DNA of 64,000 nucleotides from Palsa-506 sp963707065 (GTDB taxonomy: Bacteria > Actinomycetota > Actinomycetes > Streptosporangiales > Streptosporangiaceae). The stretch's first letter is position 1. Every line of letters starts with the position of its first letter. Below are positions 35,495 through 44,835 of this stretch, one piece after another. The stretch is from the NCBI GenBank assembly GCA_963707065.1, contig CAVPPJ010000044.1, positions 62,001 to 126,000 on the forward strand. Direction: 5' to 3'. The notes under the pieces are model-generated. The model saw nothing but the letters and a program-made list of their open reading frames with translations. It was not told the origin of the DNA and made no database searches. The position numbers and the translations under genes were made by a program.

Positions 35495-36627
35495 GCGCCG
35501 GCCCCGGCGCGGCGGCGAGGGCCGGCGAGCCCCTGCTCGAGGTCCGCGGGCTGTGCGCTGACTACGGCGCGGGCCCCAGCGCGGTGCATGCCGTCAGGGA
35601 CGCCGACCTGACGCTGCACCGCGGCGAGGTGCTCGGGCTCGCCGGGGAAAGCGGCAGCGGAAAGTCGACCTTCGCCTACGCGATCACCCGGCTGCTCCGG
35701 GCACCCGGGATCATTACCGCCGGCAGCGTCCGCTACCACACCGGATCAGGCCAGGCGCTGGACCTGCTGGCCGCCAGCGAGAACCAGCTCCGCGTGCTGC
35801 GCTGGTCCCAGATCTCCGTGGTGATGCAGAGCGCCATGAACGCGCTCAACCCCGTGATCTCCATCGGCTCCCAGCTCACCGACGTCCTGCAGGCACACGT
35901 GCCCGATATGAGCAAGGCCGGCCGCCGGGCCCGGGCGGCCGAGCTGCTCACGATGGTCGGCATTACCGCGGACCGGCTCGGCAGCTACCCGCACGAACTG
36001 TCCGGCGGCATGCGGCAGCGGGTAATGATCGCCATGGCCCTCGCCCTGCAGCCCGAGATCGTCATCATGGACGAGCCCACCACCGCGCTGGACGTGGTTA
36101 CTCAGCGGGAGATCCTGCAGGAGCTGGCCGAGCTGCGCGAGCAACTGGGCTTCGCGGTCCTGTTCATTACCCACGATCTCTCGCTGCTCATCGAGATCGC
36201 GGACTCCATCGCGGTGATGTACGCGGGCCGGCTGGTGGAGCGGGCCGAGGCAGCCGCGCTCTTCCGGGCGCCCCGGCACCCCTACAGCCTCGGGCTGCTC
36301 AGTTCCTTCCCGTCACTGCACGGGCCGTGGCGGCACATGACCGGGATCTCCGGCTCTCCTCCTGACCTGCGGCAGCTTCCGGCCGGGTGCGCCTTCCATC
36401 CGCGCTGCTCCTACGCCATGGACCGGTGCCGCACCGATCTTCCCCCGCTGCTGGAGCTGACCGAGGGCGGCCGGCGGCAAGCCGCCTGCTGGCTGCAGGA
36501 CGGCTCGGCGCCCGCCCCGGCGGCGCTGGCGCTGCCCATGCCGCCAGCTGGCCGGACCGCGGAGTCCCGGCCGCCGGAACCAGCAGCCGCGCATCCCGAC
36601 CAGGCCAGCATGCGGAGCCGATCATGA
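35491..36627 (+). CDS. ABC transporter ATP-binding protein (DppD/OppD type)
   Basis: 378-residue ATPase. Walker A GESGSGKST, signature LSGGMRQRV, Walker B IVIMDEPTTALD and switch His in ITHDLSL are all present. The C-terminal oligopeptide-type domain has the four-Cys pattern C-x6-C-x5-C-x-C-like (GCAFHPRCSYAMDRC and later C), as in Opp/Dpp ATPases with an Fe-S or zinc site. GTG 35491 overlaps the permease stop; its TGA overlaps the next ATG. Confidence 0.92.
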   Translation: MSAGPGAAARAGEPLLEVRGLCADYGAGPSAVHAVRDADLTLHRGEVLGLAGESGSGKSTFAYAITRLLRAPGIITAGSVRYHTGSGQALDLLAASENQLRVLRWSQISVVMQSAMNALNPVISIGSQLTDVLQAHVPDMSKAGRRARAAELLTMVGITADRLGSYPHELSGGMRQRVMIAMALALQPEIVIMDEPTTALDVVTQREILQELAELREQLGFAVLFITHDLSLLIEIADSIAVMYAGRLVERAEAAALFRAPRHPYSLGLLSSFPSLHGPWRHMTGISGSPPDLRQLPAGCAFHPRCSYAMDRCRTDLPPLLELTEGGRRQAACWLQDGSAPAPAALALPMPPAGRTAESRPPEPAAAHPDQASMRSRS

Positions 36628-37790
36628 CGGAACTCGGAGTGACCGCGCAGCCGCCTGTCACCGCTGCGCCCGTGCTCGAGGCACGCGGCGTGACCAAGCA
36701 CTTCCCGGTGCATCAGGGCCGCCGTACCGGCCGCGGACGGCTGCGCCAGCGCGGCGCCGACGGCCGGGCGGCCGGCGGCAGGGTGCCCGACGGTTCCGTC
36801 GTGCACGCCCTGGAGGATGTTTCCATTACGCTGCCCAGGGCGCGCGTCACGGCGGTCGTCGGCGAAAGCGGATCGGGCAAGTCGACCCTGGCCAGGGTGC
36901 TCGCCAGGCTGCTGCCGCCGACCTCAGGCGAGCTCCTGCTGGACGGACGGCAGATGCCTGCCTCCGGCGCCGGCCGGCGGGCGTACACGCGCCAGGTGCA
37001 GCTCGTGCTGCAGGACCCGTTCTCCTCGCTTAATCCCGTGCACGACATCCGGTATCACCTGGCGCGCCCGCTGCGCATACACGGGCTGGGCGACAGCGCG
37101 GCCAGCCTGAACGAGGCCATCACCGGCCTGCTCGAGCGAGTATCGCTGACGCCGGCTGACCAGTTCGCCAGCAAGTACCCGCACGAGCTGTCCGGCGGAC
37201 AGCGCCAGCGCGTCGCGATCGCGCGCGCGCTCGCCGTGCGGCCGAAGGTACTGCTGGCCGACGAGCCCGTGTCGATGCTCGACGTCTCGATCCGGCTCGG
37301 GCTGCTCAACCTGCTCAGCGACCTGCGGGAGCGCGAGGGGATCGCCATCCTCTACATCACCCATGACATCGCGTCGGCCAGGTACCTGGCCGACACGATC
37401 GCGGTGATGTATGCCGGGCAGGTCGTGGAATCCGGCCCGGCACACCAGGTCACCGACCAGCCAGCCCATCCGTATACGCAGCTGCTGCGCAGCGCCGCCC
37501 CGGACCCGGAACGCGCCGGGCCACCCGTCCTGGCGGCGCGCGGCGCCCCGCCCAGCCTGGTATCGCCGCCGCCTGGCTGCCGCTTCCACCCCCGCTGCCC
37601 GCACGCGATGGCCATCTGCGCCGACCGCGCCCCACGCGCCTTTGAGGTGGCCCCGGGGCACGCGGCCGCGTGCTGGCTGCACGCGAAGGACCTGGATGCC
37701 GCCCAGGCCCGCCCCCTCGCCCGGCCGCCGGCCGGCCAGCCGGCTTCCGCACGCAGTTCCGCACCAGAACCAGGAGAGGAGTCACGATGA
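36624..37790 (+). CDS. ABC transporter ATP-binding protein (DppF/OppF type)
   Basis: 388-residue ATPase partner of the DppD-type protein. Walker A GESGSGKST, signature LSGGQRQRV, Walker B VLLADEPVSMLDVS and switch His in ITHDIAS are intact. An Arg-rich insertion (about 25 residues, RRTGRGRLRQRGADGRAAG) interrupts the N-terminal beta-sheet region and is unusual. C-terminal CRFHPRCPHAMAIC is the same Cys pattern as the partner ATPase. The ATG overlaps the previous stop (ATGA). Confidence 0.92.
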   Translation: MTELGVTAQPPVTAAPVLEARGVTKHFPVHQGRRTGRGRLRQRGADGRAAGGRVPDGSVVHALEDVSITLPRARVTAVVGESGSGKSTLARVLARLLPPTSGELLLDGRQMPASGAGRRAYTRQVQLVLQDPFSSLNPVHDIRYHLARPLRIHGLGDSAASLNEAITGLLERVSLTPADQFASKYPHELSGGQRQRVAIARALAVRPKVLLADEPVSMLDVSIRLGLLNLLSDLREREGIAILYITHDIASARYLADTIAVMYAGQVVESGPAHQVTDQPAHPYTQLLRSAAPDPERAGPPVLAARGAPPSLVSPPPGCRFHPRCPHAMAICADRAPRAFEVAPGHAAACWLHAKDLDAAQARPLARPPAGQPASARSSAPEPGEESR

Positions 37791-37926
37791 ACCGGGATAT
37801 CCCGCCGTAGGTACCCAGCTGACGCCCGAGCGCAGCACAGACGGCGCAGGCAGGAACACCGGAAGAATCCGGCCGGCCCGTGCCACCCCACCCGTAAGCA
37901 GACCCCTGGAATGGTCGATAACAAGA

Positions 37927-37944
37927 GGCCGGCGAGAGCCGGCC
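37927..37944. other. Stable hairpin between transporter ATPase and binding-protein gene
   Basis: GGCCGGC-GAGA-GCCGGCC, a perfect 7-bp stem with a GNRA-type tetraloop, in the 173-base spacer after the DppF-type gene. No T-run follows. Such hairpins in ABC operons usually stabilise the downstream transcript or give partial termination, so that binding protein exceeds membrane components. Confidence 0.6.
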
Positions 37945-37963
37945 GGACACACGGAGTTTAAGC

Positions 37964-39661
37964 ATGAATCACAAAATCATGAAGGGCCTGGCGGCAGCGG
38001 CCGTGCTCTGCACGGCGCTGGCAGCCTGCAGCAGCTCAGCCTCCTCCTCCCCCAGCAGCCAGTCGTCGTCAGCTGCCTCGGGTAAGCCGCTGGTCATTGA
38101 CGACACCCCGATCTCGCCGATGACAGATACCTTCAACCCCTACTCGGCAACATCCACCGGCTACGTGGTAGGCGCGGAGAGCCTCTACAACGAGCCACTG
38201 ATGGTCTTCAACACCCTGAACCCGACCCAGCCGCCCTACTACCTCCTCGCCACCGCGTACACCTGGTCCAACGGCGGCAAGACGCTGACCCTGAAGATCC
38301 GCCCGGGCGTGAAGTGGAGCGACGGGCAGCCGTTCAGTGCCAGCGACGTCGCCTACACGTTCAACATGATCAGGACGGCCAAGGGCCTGACAACGGACGG
38401 CACGCCGGTACCGGTCAGCGCCACGGCGCCGAACGCCACCACGGCCGTGCTGAAATTCAGCCAGGCGGAATACGCGAACCTGTTCCTGATCGGCCAGACG
38501 TACATCGTCCCGCAGCACGTCTGGTCCAAGGTCAACCCCACTACCTTCACCGACCCGAAGCCGATCGGAACCGGCCCGTACGTGCTCGACAAGTTCACCC
38601 CGCAGGGCTTCACGCTCAAGCAGAACCCGCTCTACTGGAACAAGGCCAACGTGCATGTCCCAGAAATCTCCTACCCGGCCTATACCGCGAACTTCAACAT
38701 CGTTAACCCGCTGGCCTCCGGCCAGATCGACTACGCGGGCAACGACATCGCCAACGTCCAGAACGTGTACCTGGCCAAGAGCCCGAGTAATCACACCTGG
38801 TACGCCAAGGCGCCCTACCTGACCGCCAACAACGTGGTGTCGCTGATCTTCAACGTCAACAAGGCACCCTTGAACGATCCGGCGGTGCGGCAGGCGATCA
38901 GCTACGCGATCAACCGGCAGCAGCTCTCGTCCCAGGGCGAGACCGGTTACGAGCTGCCGGAGACGTCGACCAGCGGGCTGCTGCTGCCCAGCGCAAGCAG
39001 CTACCTGACACCGGCCCTGGCCAACAACATTCCACCGACCGGCGACCCGGCCAAGGTCACGTCCATCCTCACCGCCGCCGGCTACAAGAAGGTCAACGGC
39101 AAGTGGTCCAAGGGCGGCAAGGCCATCAGCTTCTCCATCTCGGACCCGATTCCCTATTCGGACTACTACCTCGACGCGCAGGACATCGCCCACCAGCTGA
39201 ACCCGCTCGGCTTCAACGTCACCGTCAACGGCATCAGCAATCCCGCTGTCTGGGATGGCGATGTCACTAACGGCACCTTCGACACGGCCATCCACTGGAG
39301 CAACCAGGGCCCGACGCCCTACCAGATCTACGACAACTGGATGGATGACTCGCTGACCGCGCCGACCGGCAAGCCTGCCGCAGGCGACCTGGGACGGTAC
39401 AAGAACGCCGCCGCGCAGGCAGCGCTCGCCGCGTACGCCGCAGGCGCCACCGCCTCGGCACAGCATGCAGCGATCAGCAAGCTGGAGAACATCATGAACA
39501 CCCAGGTCCCGGTGGCCCCGCTGCTCCAGGGAGCCGACTGGTACGAATTCTCCACGAAGGACTACGTCGGCTGGGAGTCGGCAAGTAACCCGTTCATGAA
39601 CCCGACACCCGGCTCGCCGTACCTCGAAGAGACTGTCCTCCACCTCAAGCCCGCTTCCTGA
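37964..39661 (+). CDS. ABC transporter substrate-binding lipoprotein (family 5, peptide/oligosaccharide)
   Basis: 565-residue SBP_bac_5 protein. Signal peptide ends in the lipobox LAAC with lipidated Cys22, followed by a Ser-rich linker, then the two-lobed binding domain (SDGQPFSASDVAYTFN, and GTGPYVLDKF motif typical of the family). It captures the operon's substrate outside the membrane. The best match for the overall locus is a beta-glucan-type oligosaccharide, as family 5 proteins do in some thermophiles, but a peptide ligand cannot be excluded. The gene is flanked by two hairpins. ATG 37964 follows ACGGAG. Confidence 0.92.
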   Translation: MNHKIMKGLAAAAVLCTALAACSSSASSSPSSQSSSAASGKPLVIDDTPISPMTDTFNPYSATSTGYVVGAESLYNEPLMVFNTLNPTQPPYYLLATAYTWSNGGKTLTLKIRPGVKWSDGQPFSASDVAYTFNMIRTAKGLTTDGTPVPVSATAPNATTAVLKFSQAEYANLFLIGQTYIVPQHVWSKVNPTTFTDPKPIGTGPYVLDKFTPQGFTLKQNPLYWNKANVHVPEISYPAYTANFNIVNPLASGQIDYAGNDIANVQNVYLAKSPSNHTWYAKAPYLTANNVVSLIFNVNKAPLNDPAVRQAISYAINRQQLSSQGETGYELPETSTSGLLLPSASSYLTPALANNIPPTGDPAKVTSILTAAGYKKVNGKWSKGGKAISFSISDPIPYSDYYLDAQDIAHQLNPLGFNVTVNGISNPAVWDGDVTNGTFDTAIHWSNQGPTPYQIYDNWMDDSLTAPTGKPAAGDLGRYKNAAAQAALAAYAAGATASAQHAAISKLENIMNTQVPVAPLLQGADWYEFSTKDYVGWESASNPFMNPTPGSPYLEETVLHLKPAS

Positions 39662-39736
39662 GCAGGCACCGGACCGCGAGGCGGAAGGAAAGCCGTAACA
39701 ACCATGACAACCCCATTCCCGGGGCTGATCCCGGTC

Positions 39737-39764
39737 GGCCGGCCCAGCGCATGCTGGGCCGGCC
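39737..39764. terminator. Perfect 12-bp stem hairpin after binding-protein gene
   Basis: GGCCGGCCCAGC-GCAT-GCTGGGCCGGCC: a perfect 12-bp stem with a four-base loop, 75 bases after the binding-protein stop and 40 bases before the GH3 start. No T-run follows. It probably halts or pauses transcription partially, separating high-level binding protein from lower-level glycosidase. Confidence 0.65.
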
Positions 39765-39804
39765 TGCCGGGTGCCCAGACACCCAGAAACACACGAGGCC
39801 GGCG

Positions 39805-42342
39805 ATGACCGCGGCCCCCGCCAACCCGGAAAAGACGCAGCCGGGCAGCGGAACGGATGCGGCCGGCCAGTCCGGCGCAGCCACCGGAACGGTCACGGAC
39901 GCCATCGCCGTGGCTGCGCTCACCGTGGCGGAGAAGGTGCTCCTGCTGACGGGCGCCGACAGCTGGCGGACCCAGGGCGCCGCGGCCCTGGGCCTGCGGC
40001 CGATGACCACATCGGACGGCCCCGCCGGTGCCCGCGGCGTCATCAAGGACGAGCGCTTCCCGTCCTCCAGCCTGCCCTGCCCGTCCGCCCTCGGCGCCAC
40101 CTGGGATACGGCGCTGGTGCACGAGGTGGCCGCCGCGCTAGGCGCGGAGGCCAGGAGCAAGGGCATCGACATACTGCTCGCGCCGACGATCAACCTGATG
40201 CGCACGCCGCTCGGCGGCCGCGGATTCGAGTGCTTCGCCGAGGATCCGGTGCTGACCGCCCGCATCGCAGTCGCGTACGTCCGCGGCCTGCAGTCCGCGG
40301 ACGTGGCGGCGACCGTCAAGCATTACGTCGGCAACGACTCCGAAACCGAGCGCTGGAGCTACGACGCGCGCATCACGGAGAACGTGCTGCGCGAGCTCTA
40401 CCTGCCACCCTTCGAGGCCTGCGTGCGCGAAGCCGGCGTCATGCTGGTCATGGCCGCCTACAACACGGTCAACGGGGTCCGGATGACCGAGCACGAGCAG
40501 CTGCTCAAGGACGTGCTCAAGGGCGAGTGGGGCTTCGACGGCGTCGTCACCTCCGACTGGCACGCGGCGCGCAGCACGGCGGCAACCGCGCTCGCGGCGC
40601 TCGACCTGGCCATGCCGGGGCCGGACGGGCCGTGGGGCGAACCGCTGGCCCAGGCCGTGACGGACGGCGCGGTCCGGCCGGAGGTACTCGACGACAAGGT
40701 CCTGCGGCTGCTGCGGCTCGCCCGCAAGGTCGGGGCGCTGGGCGGCTCCGGGGATACCCCGGCGCGGCCTGCCGAGCCTGCCTTCATCGATCCCCGGCTG
40801 CTGCGCAGGGCAACCGCGGCCTCGCTCGTCCTGCTCCGCAACGAGCAGGAGGCACTGCCGATCCGCCCGGATGCGATCAGCAGCCTGGCCCTGCTCGGCC
40901 CGAACGCCGTCCAGCCGACCATCCAGGGCGGCGGCAGCGCGGGCGTCGTGCCGGTCAGCGTTTCGACGCCGGAGAGCGCACTCCGCACGGCGCTCGGCGG
41001 CCAGACCGGGATCACCACGGCACCGGGCTGCCAGACCTGGGTGCTGGTGCCGGAGCCGGCCGCGGGCTCACTCCGCGACCCGGACACCGGCGAGCCCGGG
41101 CTACGGCTGGAGTTCCGCGCCGCCGACGGCACCCTCATCGGCAGCGAGCACCGCTCTTCGATGTCCCTGTCCTGGTGGGACGGCGTCCCGCCGGGCATCG
41201 GCTGGGGCGAGAGCGGGCGGATCGTGCTGCTCGCCTCGTTCCTGCCCGGGACCACCGGGCCGCACCTGATCGGCGCGGCCGGCGTCGGGCGGCTGACGAT
41301 CGCGGTGGACGGCACTACCGTGGCCGACGAGGCGACCAGCATCCCTGCCGACCCGGTCGAGGCGATGACCCGGCCGGGCGAGGTGCGCGCTACCGCCATG
41401 CTCCAGGCCGGCCGTGCGGCGGCGGTCCGGCTGGAGTTCAGGCCCGCGGCCGACGCCGAGGGACCGCTCAGTGTCCGGCTCGGCATCGTGGCCGTCGCGG
41501 ACGAGGACGAGATGCTCGCCGAGGCGGTGCAGGCCGCGAGCACGGCCGACGCCGCCATCGTGGTCGTCGGCTCGGCCGCGATGACCGAAAGCGAGGGCTT
41601 CGACCGGAGCACGCTGACGCTGCCCGGGCGCCAGGATGAGCTGATCGCGCGGGTTGCCGCCGTGAACAGCAGGACCGTTGTCGTCGTCAACGCCGGGATG
41701 CCGGTGCTGATGCCGTGGGCGGGTGACGTCGCCGCGGTGCTCTACGCGTGGCTGCCCGGCCAGGCGATGGGCGAGGCGCTGGCCGATGTCCTGCTCGGCC
41801 ACGCGGAACCCGGTGGCCGGCTGCCAGTGACCATGCCGGCCCGCGAGGCGGACTGCCCGGTGCTGCAGGCCAGGCCGACTGACGGCGTGCTCAGCTACGA
41901 CGAGGGCCTGCTCATCGGCTACCGCGGCTATGACGCGGCCGGAACCAGCCCGCATTTCCCGTTCGGCCATGGCCTTGGGTACACGACCTGGGCGTACGAG
42001 TCGCTGCGGGCGGGCGCCGGGAGCCTGGCGCCGGGCGACGACCTGCAGTTGCTGGTCACCGTCAGGAACACCGGGACGCGGCCGGGACGCGAGGTCGTCC
42101 AGGCGTACCTGGCCGGGCCGCCGGGCGACGGCACCCGGCCGGTTCGCGCGCTGGCCGCGTTCGGGATCGCCGAGGCCGGCCCAGGGGAACAGGCCGAGGT
42201 GGCGCTGCGCGTGCCGGCCAGGGCGTTCGCCCGCTGGGACACCGGCACGGCCAGCTGGACCTGGCCCCGGGAGGTGTTCACCCTGGAGGTGGGCAGGTCA
42301 TCGCGGGACCTGCGGCTGTCCGCGCAGGTTGCGCCGGGCTGA
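39805..42342 (+). CDS. GH3 family beta-glucosidase-type glycosidase
   Basis: 845-residue glycoside hydrolase family 3 protein with a PA14-like insertion (about residues 430-545) in the second domain and a C-terminal fibronectin III-like domain. The nucleophile Asp251 lies in GVVTSDWHAA and the probable acid/base Glu near 595-597 in SEGFDR. KHYVGN and RGFECFAEDP are conserved substrate residues. No signal peptide is seen, so it should act in the cytoplasm on imported oligosaccharides. ATG 39805. It ends the LacI-controlled locus; specificity (glucoside versus xyloside) is not shown. Confidence 0.92.
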   Translation: MTAAPANPEKTQPGSGTDAAGQSGAATGTVTDAIAVAALTVAEKVLLLTGADSWRTQGAAALGLRPMTTSDGPAGARGVIKDERFPSSSLPCPSALGATWDTALVHEVAAALGAEARSKGIDILLAPTINLMRTPLGGRGFECFAEDPVLTARIAVAYVRGLQSADVAATVKHYVGNDSETERWSYDARITENVLRELYLPPFEACVREAGVMLVMAAYNTVNGVRMTEHEQLLKDVLKGEWGFDGVVTSDWHAARSTAATALAALDLAMPGPDGPWGEPLAQAVTDGAVRPEVLDDKVLRLLRLARKVGALGGSGDTPARPAEPAFIDPRLLRRATAASLVLLRNEQEALPIRPDAISSLALLGPNAVQPTIQGGGSAGVVPVSVSTPESALRTALGGQTGITTAPGCQTWVLVPEPAAGSLRDPDTGEPGLRLEFRAADGTLIGSEHRSSMSLSWWDGVPPGIGWGESGRIVLLASFLPGTTGPHLIGAAGVGRLTIAVDGTTVADEATSIPADPVEAMTRPGEVRATAMLQAGRAAAVRLEFRPAADAEGPLSVRLGIVAVADEDEMLAEAVQAASTADAAIVVVGSAAMTESEGFDRSTLTLPGRQDELIARVAAVNSRTVVVVNAGMPVLMPWAGDVAAVLYAWLPGQAMGEALADVLLGHAEPGGRLPVTMPAREADCPVLQARPTDGVLSYDEGLLIGYRGYDAAGTSPHFPFGHGLGYTTWAYESLRAGAGSLAPGDDLQLLVTVRNTGTRPGREVVQAYLAGPPGDGTRPVRALAAFGIAEAGPGEQAEVALRVPARAFARWDTGTASWTWPREVFTLEVGRSSRDLRLSAQVAPG

Positions 42343-42396
42343 GCCGCCCGGCACCGCCGGCCTGTGCGGGCCGCCGCTCAGGCGCCGCCGTTCAGG

Positions 42397-42430
42397 CCGC
42401 CGCTCAGGCTGGCGGCGGCCTGAGCGGCGG
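42397..42430. terminator. Hairpin terminator between convergent genes
   Basis: CCGCCGCTCAGG (42397-42408) pairs with CCTGAGCGGCGG (42419-42430) over a 10-base loop, followed by TTT. A second copy of the left arm sits just upstream (42371-42382), so an alternative pairing is possible. Serves the GH3 gene on the plus strand and the VOC gene on the minus strand. Confidence 0.65.
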
Positions 42431-42438
42431 TTTGCGGC

Positions 42439-42849
42439 TCACTGCTGGCCTGGCCCGACGAGTTCCACCTCGAAGCCATCACGGTCTTCCAGGTAGGCCG
42501 CATAGTGCTGGTCACCGCCCGCGTGGGGGTGACGGTCCGTGAACATCAGCTGCCAGCCGTGGCGCTGCGCATCGGCGGTCAGCTCATCCAGCCTGGCCGT
42601 GGTGGCGACATGGAAGGCGAGATGATTCAGCCCGGGCCGGCATCGCTCATGGCGGCCGGCCGTCATCGCCGGCGACTGCTCGACGACGATGTAGGTGGGC
42701 CCGGCGCGCCAACTGCGGCCTCCTGGCCAGTCCTGGAACGGCTGGTAGCCGAGGGCCGTCAGCAGCCACCCCCAGCTGGCCACGGCACGGTCCAGGTCCG
42801 GTACCCACAACTCGACATGATGCAGCATCCCGTCCGGGGCAGATTCCAT
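42439..42849 (-). CDS. VOC family protein (glyoxalase/dioxygenase fold)
   Basis: 136 residues, two beta-alpha-beta-beta-beta modules of the vicinal oxygen chelate fold: LHHVELWVPDLDRAVASWGWLL at the start, GLNHLAFHV in the middle and YAAYLEDRDGFEVELV at the end. Metal ligands (His near start, His of LNHLAF, Glu of FEVEL) are present. Substrate unknown; glyoxalase-like or antibiotic-resistance-like. ATG 42849; a later ATG would start at MLHHVEL. Confidence 0.86.
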   Translation of the reverse strand: MESAPDGMLHHVELWVPDLDRAVASWGWLLTALGYQPFQDWPGGRSWRAGPTYIVVEQSPAMTAGRHERCRPGLNHLAFHVATTARLDELTADAQRHGWQLMFTDRHPHAGGDQHYAAYLEDRDGFEVELVGPGQQ

Positions 42850-42961
42850 CCGCTCAGCATGCCGCTGATTCCTGACCGCTGTCCCGGCTTGCCTGTCCGC
42901 ACCGCCCGCGCAGTTCCCCTGAGCGGGGCGGCCGGTACGGGCCGATCGGGTTGGCCGGAGC

Positions 42962-43462
42962 TCACAGCCGCGCCAGCAGGTGCTGGTAGCGCGGGCGGAA
43001 TCCCTCCCGCTCGTAGAGCCGGATCGCGCCTGCATTGCCCGCCGCGACGGTCACCGACCAGTAGCCGACGCCGCGCGCCCGCAGCAGCTCGCGGGCCGCC
43101 TCCATCAGCCTGGTGCCGATGCCCCGGCCGCGGGCATGCTCGGCGACGGCGAGGGATTCCAGGTCGCCGACCGCCTCTCCGAGATCCCAGGTCGCGCCGG
43201 ACTCGGCCAGCCGGACCACCGCGTATCCGTCCGGAGCCTGCTGCGGCGATGCCGCGTCGACGGCCAGCAGCAGCCACGCCCGGCCGCTCGACAGCCAGGC
43301 TTCGTACTCGAGCCGCCTGCGGCGCCACGCCTCATCCGGGCTCCGCACCGGCAGCTGGCCCGCGGTCAGCACCCGGTGATGCTCGACCATCGCCTTCCAC
43401 AACGGCGCTACCTCGTCCAGCCTCGCCGGATCGGCCACGATGACGCTGTACTCGATTTCCAC
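42962..43462 (-). CDS. GNAT family N-acetyltransferase
   Basis: 166-residue acetyltransferase with the acetyl-CoA loop HARGRGIGTRLMEAA and the C-terminal NAGAIRLYEREGF. The N-terminal half is variable and gives no substrate. GTG 43462 is the start. It precedes no operon partner with a clear link; the next GNAT gene upstream on the same strand is separate. Confidence 0.86.
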   Translation of the reverse strand: MEIEYSVIVADPARLDEVAPLWKAMVEHHRVLTAGQLPVRSPDEAWRRRRLEYEAWLSSGRAWLLLAVDAASPQQAPDGYAVVRLAESGATWDLGEAVGDLESLAVAEHARGRGIGTRLMEAARELLRARGVGYWSVTVAAGNAGAIRLYEREGFRPRYQHLLARL

Positions 43463-43526
43463 CCGGCCACGCTACGTCACGCACCGCGGCCAGCGCCCGG
43501 CCGGTTTCTGCTGCCGTCCGCAGGCG

Positions 43527-44279
43527 TCAGGGAGCGATGCGGTAGTGGTACCCGTGATGATCGGCGAAACCTGCCTGCCGGTACAACGAGCGAGCGGCCG
43601 TATTGTCGTTCTCGACCTGAAGGTAGAGGCCGGAGATTCCACGGTCGCGGGCCAGCCCGGCCAGGGCGCCGATGACCGCGCTGGCCAGCCCGCGGCGCCG
43701 CCAGGCCGGATCGACCTCGAAGGCGGTGAAGCCCGCCCACTCCCCCGCGGCCGCCAGCCGCCCGATCGCCAGCACCTGGCCGGCCTCCCGGACGGAGGCG
43801 AACGCCTGCCACGGGGCGGACATCAGCAGCCGCCGCGAGACCGGCGGCGGCACCCGGCCGCGATAGCGGTACAGCGCCAGCCAGCCGTCGTCGGGCTCGG
43901 CCGCCACGTCGACGTGCACCGCCGCGCCCGCCGGCCGGCCGGCGATCGCGCCGGGAGCTGCCGTCATCACCGTGGCCGGGCCGGGCCGCAGGAGCCAGCC
44001 CCGCTCGTCCAGGAACTGGTCGACCGCGGAGCGCTCCGGCTGGCCCAGCGGGAACGAGACGGCGACCATCGCGGGCAGGCCACGGGCCTGATACCACTGG
44101 CGGACCTCGCCGACCGCCGCGCCCAGCGGCAGCCCCGGATCGCCGATCGCGAGCGCGCTGTTCGCCCGGCCGGTGAAACCGTCCGCCGCGCGCAGCAGCC
44201 AGCTGCCGAGCGGGCTCTCCTCCGGCGCGCGCCAGCCGGCCGCGGCCGCCCTCTCAAGATCGGGAATCGGGATCTCCAT
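43527..44279 (-). CDS. GNAT family N-acetyltransferase with N-terminal extension
   Basis: 250 residues. The C-terminal domain has the acetyl-CoA motif PAWRRRGLASAVIGALAGLA and NTAARSLYRQAGF. The N-terminal 110 residues are a second, degenerate GNAT-like fold common in actinobacterial members. Substrate unknown. ATG 44279, with a 64-base gap to the neighbouring GNAT gene. Confidence 0.85.
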   Translation of the reverse strand: MEIPIPDLERAAAAGWRAPEESPLGSWLLRAADGFTGRANSALAIGDPGLPLGAAVGEVRQWYQARGLPAMVAVSFPLGQPERSAVDQFLDERGWLLRPGPATVMTAAPGAIAGRPAGAAVHVDVAAEPDDGWLALYRYRGRVPPPVSRRLLMSAPWQAFASVREAGQVLAIGRLAAAGEWAGFTAFEVDPAWRRRGLASAVIGALAGLARDRGISGLYLQVENDNTAARSLYRQAGFADHHGYHYRIAP

Positions 44280-44364
44280 GACCCGCCAGCCTGCCAGCTG
44301 TCCCGATTCCGGTGCCCGGGACCGGTGCCGGGTGCCATCACCCCAGCCCGGGTACGGTCACCAT

Positions 44365-44835
44365 GTGACGATGCGCCGGGCCGGGATAGCGACGGCCAGT
44401 GCCGCGCTGTTCGCGCTCGCCGGGCTGCACGCGGCCTGGGGGGCCGGCTCCGCGTGGCCGCTGCCGGACCGCGACGCGCTGGCGGACGCCGTGATCGGCG
44501 CGGCGGAGGTGCCGTCCGCGGCCGCCTGCTTCGCGGTCAGCGGCGCGCTCGCCGCTGCGGGCGCGCTGGTGGCCGGCCGACCAGGCGGCAAGCACCCGGT
44601 CATACGCCGGCTCGGTACCGCCACGGTCGTCGCCGTCCTGGCCGGGCGCGGCGCGCTCGGCCTGACCGGCCGTACCCGGCTGGTGTCGCCCGCCTCGGCA
44701 TCAGCCCGGTTCGTGCGGCTGGACCGGCGCGTGTACTCCCCGCTGTGCCTCGGGCTGGCCGGCCTGTCAGCGCTGTCCCTGCTGCCCCGGCGGACCGTCC
44801 GGCCTGTGCTGCGAGACTGTGATCATGCGGAATAA
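44365..44835 (+). CDS. DUF3995 domain membrane protein
   Basis: 156 residues with four hydrophobic segments and the DUF3995 pattern (LAGLHAAWGAGSAWP at the start and SPLCLGLAGLSAL at the end). Function unknown. GTG 44365 or ATG 44371. Its end overlaps the start of the next gene by 11 bases, in another frame, suggesting co-translation with the repeat protein. Confidence 0.82.
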   Translation: MTMRRAGIATASAALFALAGLHAAWGAGSAWPLPDRDALADAVIGAAEVPSAAACFAVSGALAAAGALVAGRPGGKHPVIRRLGTATVVAVLAGRGALGLTGRTRLVSPASASARFVRLDRRVYSPLCLGLAGLSALSLLPRRTVRPVLRDCDHAE

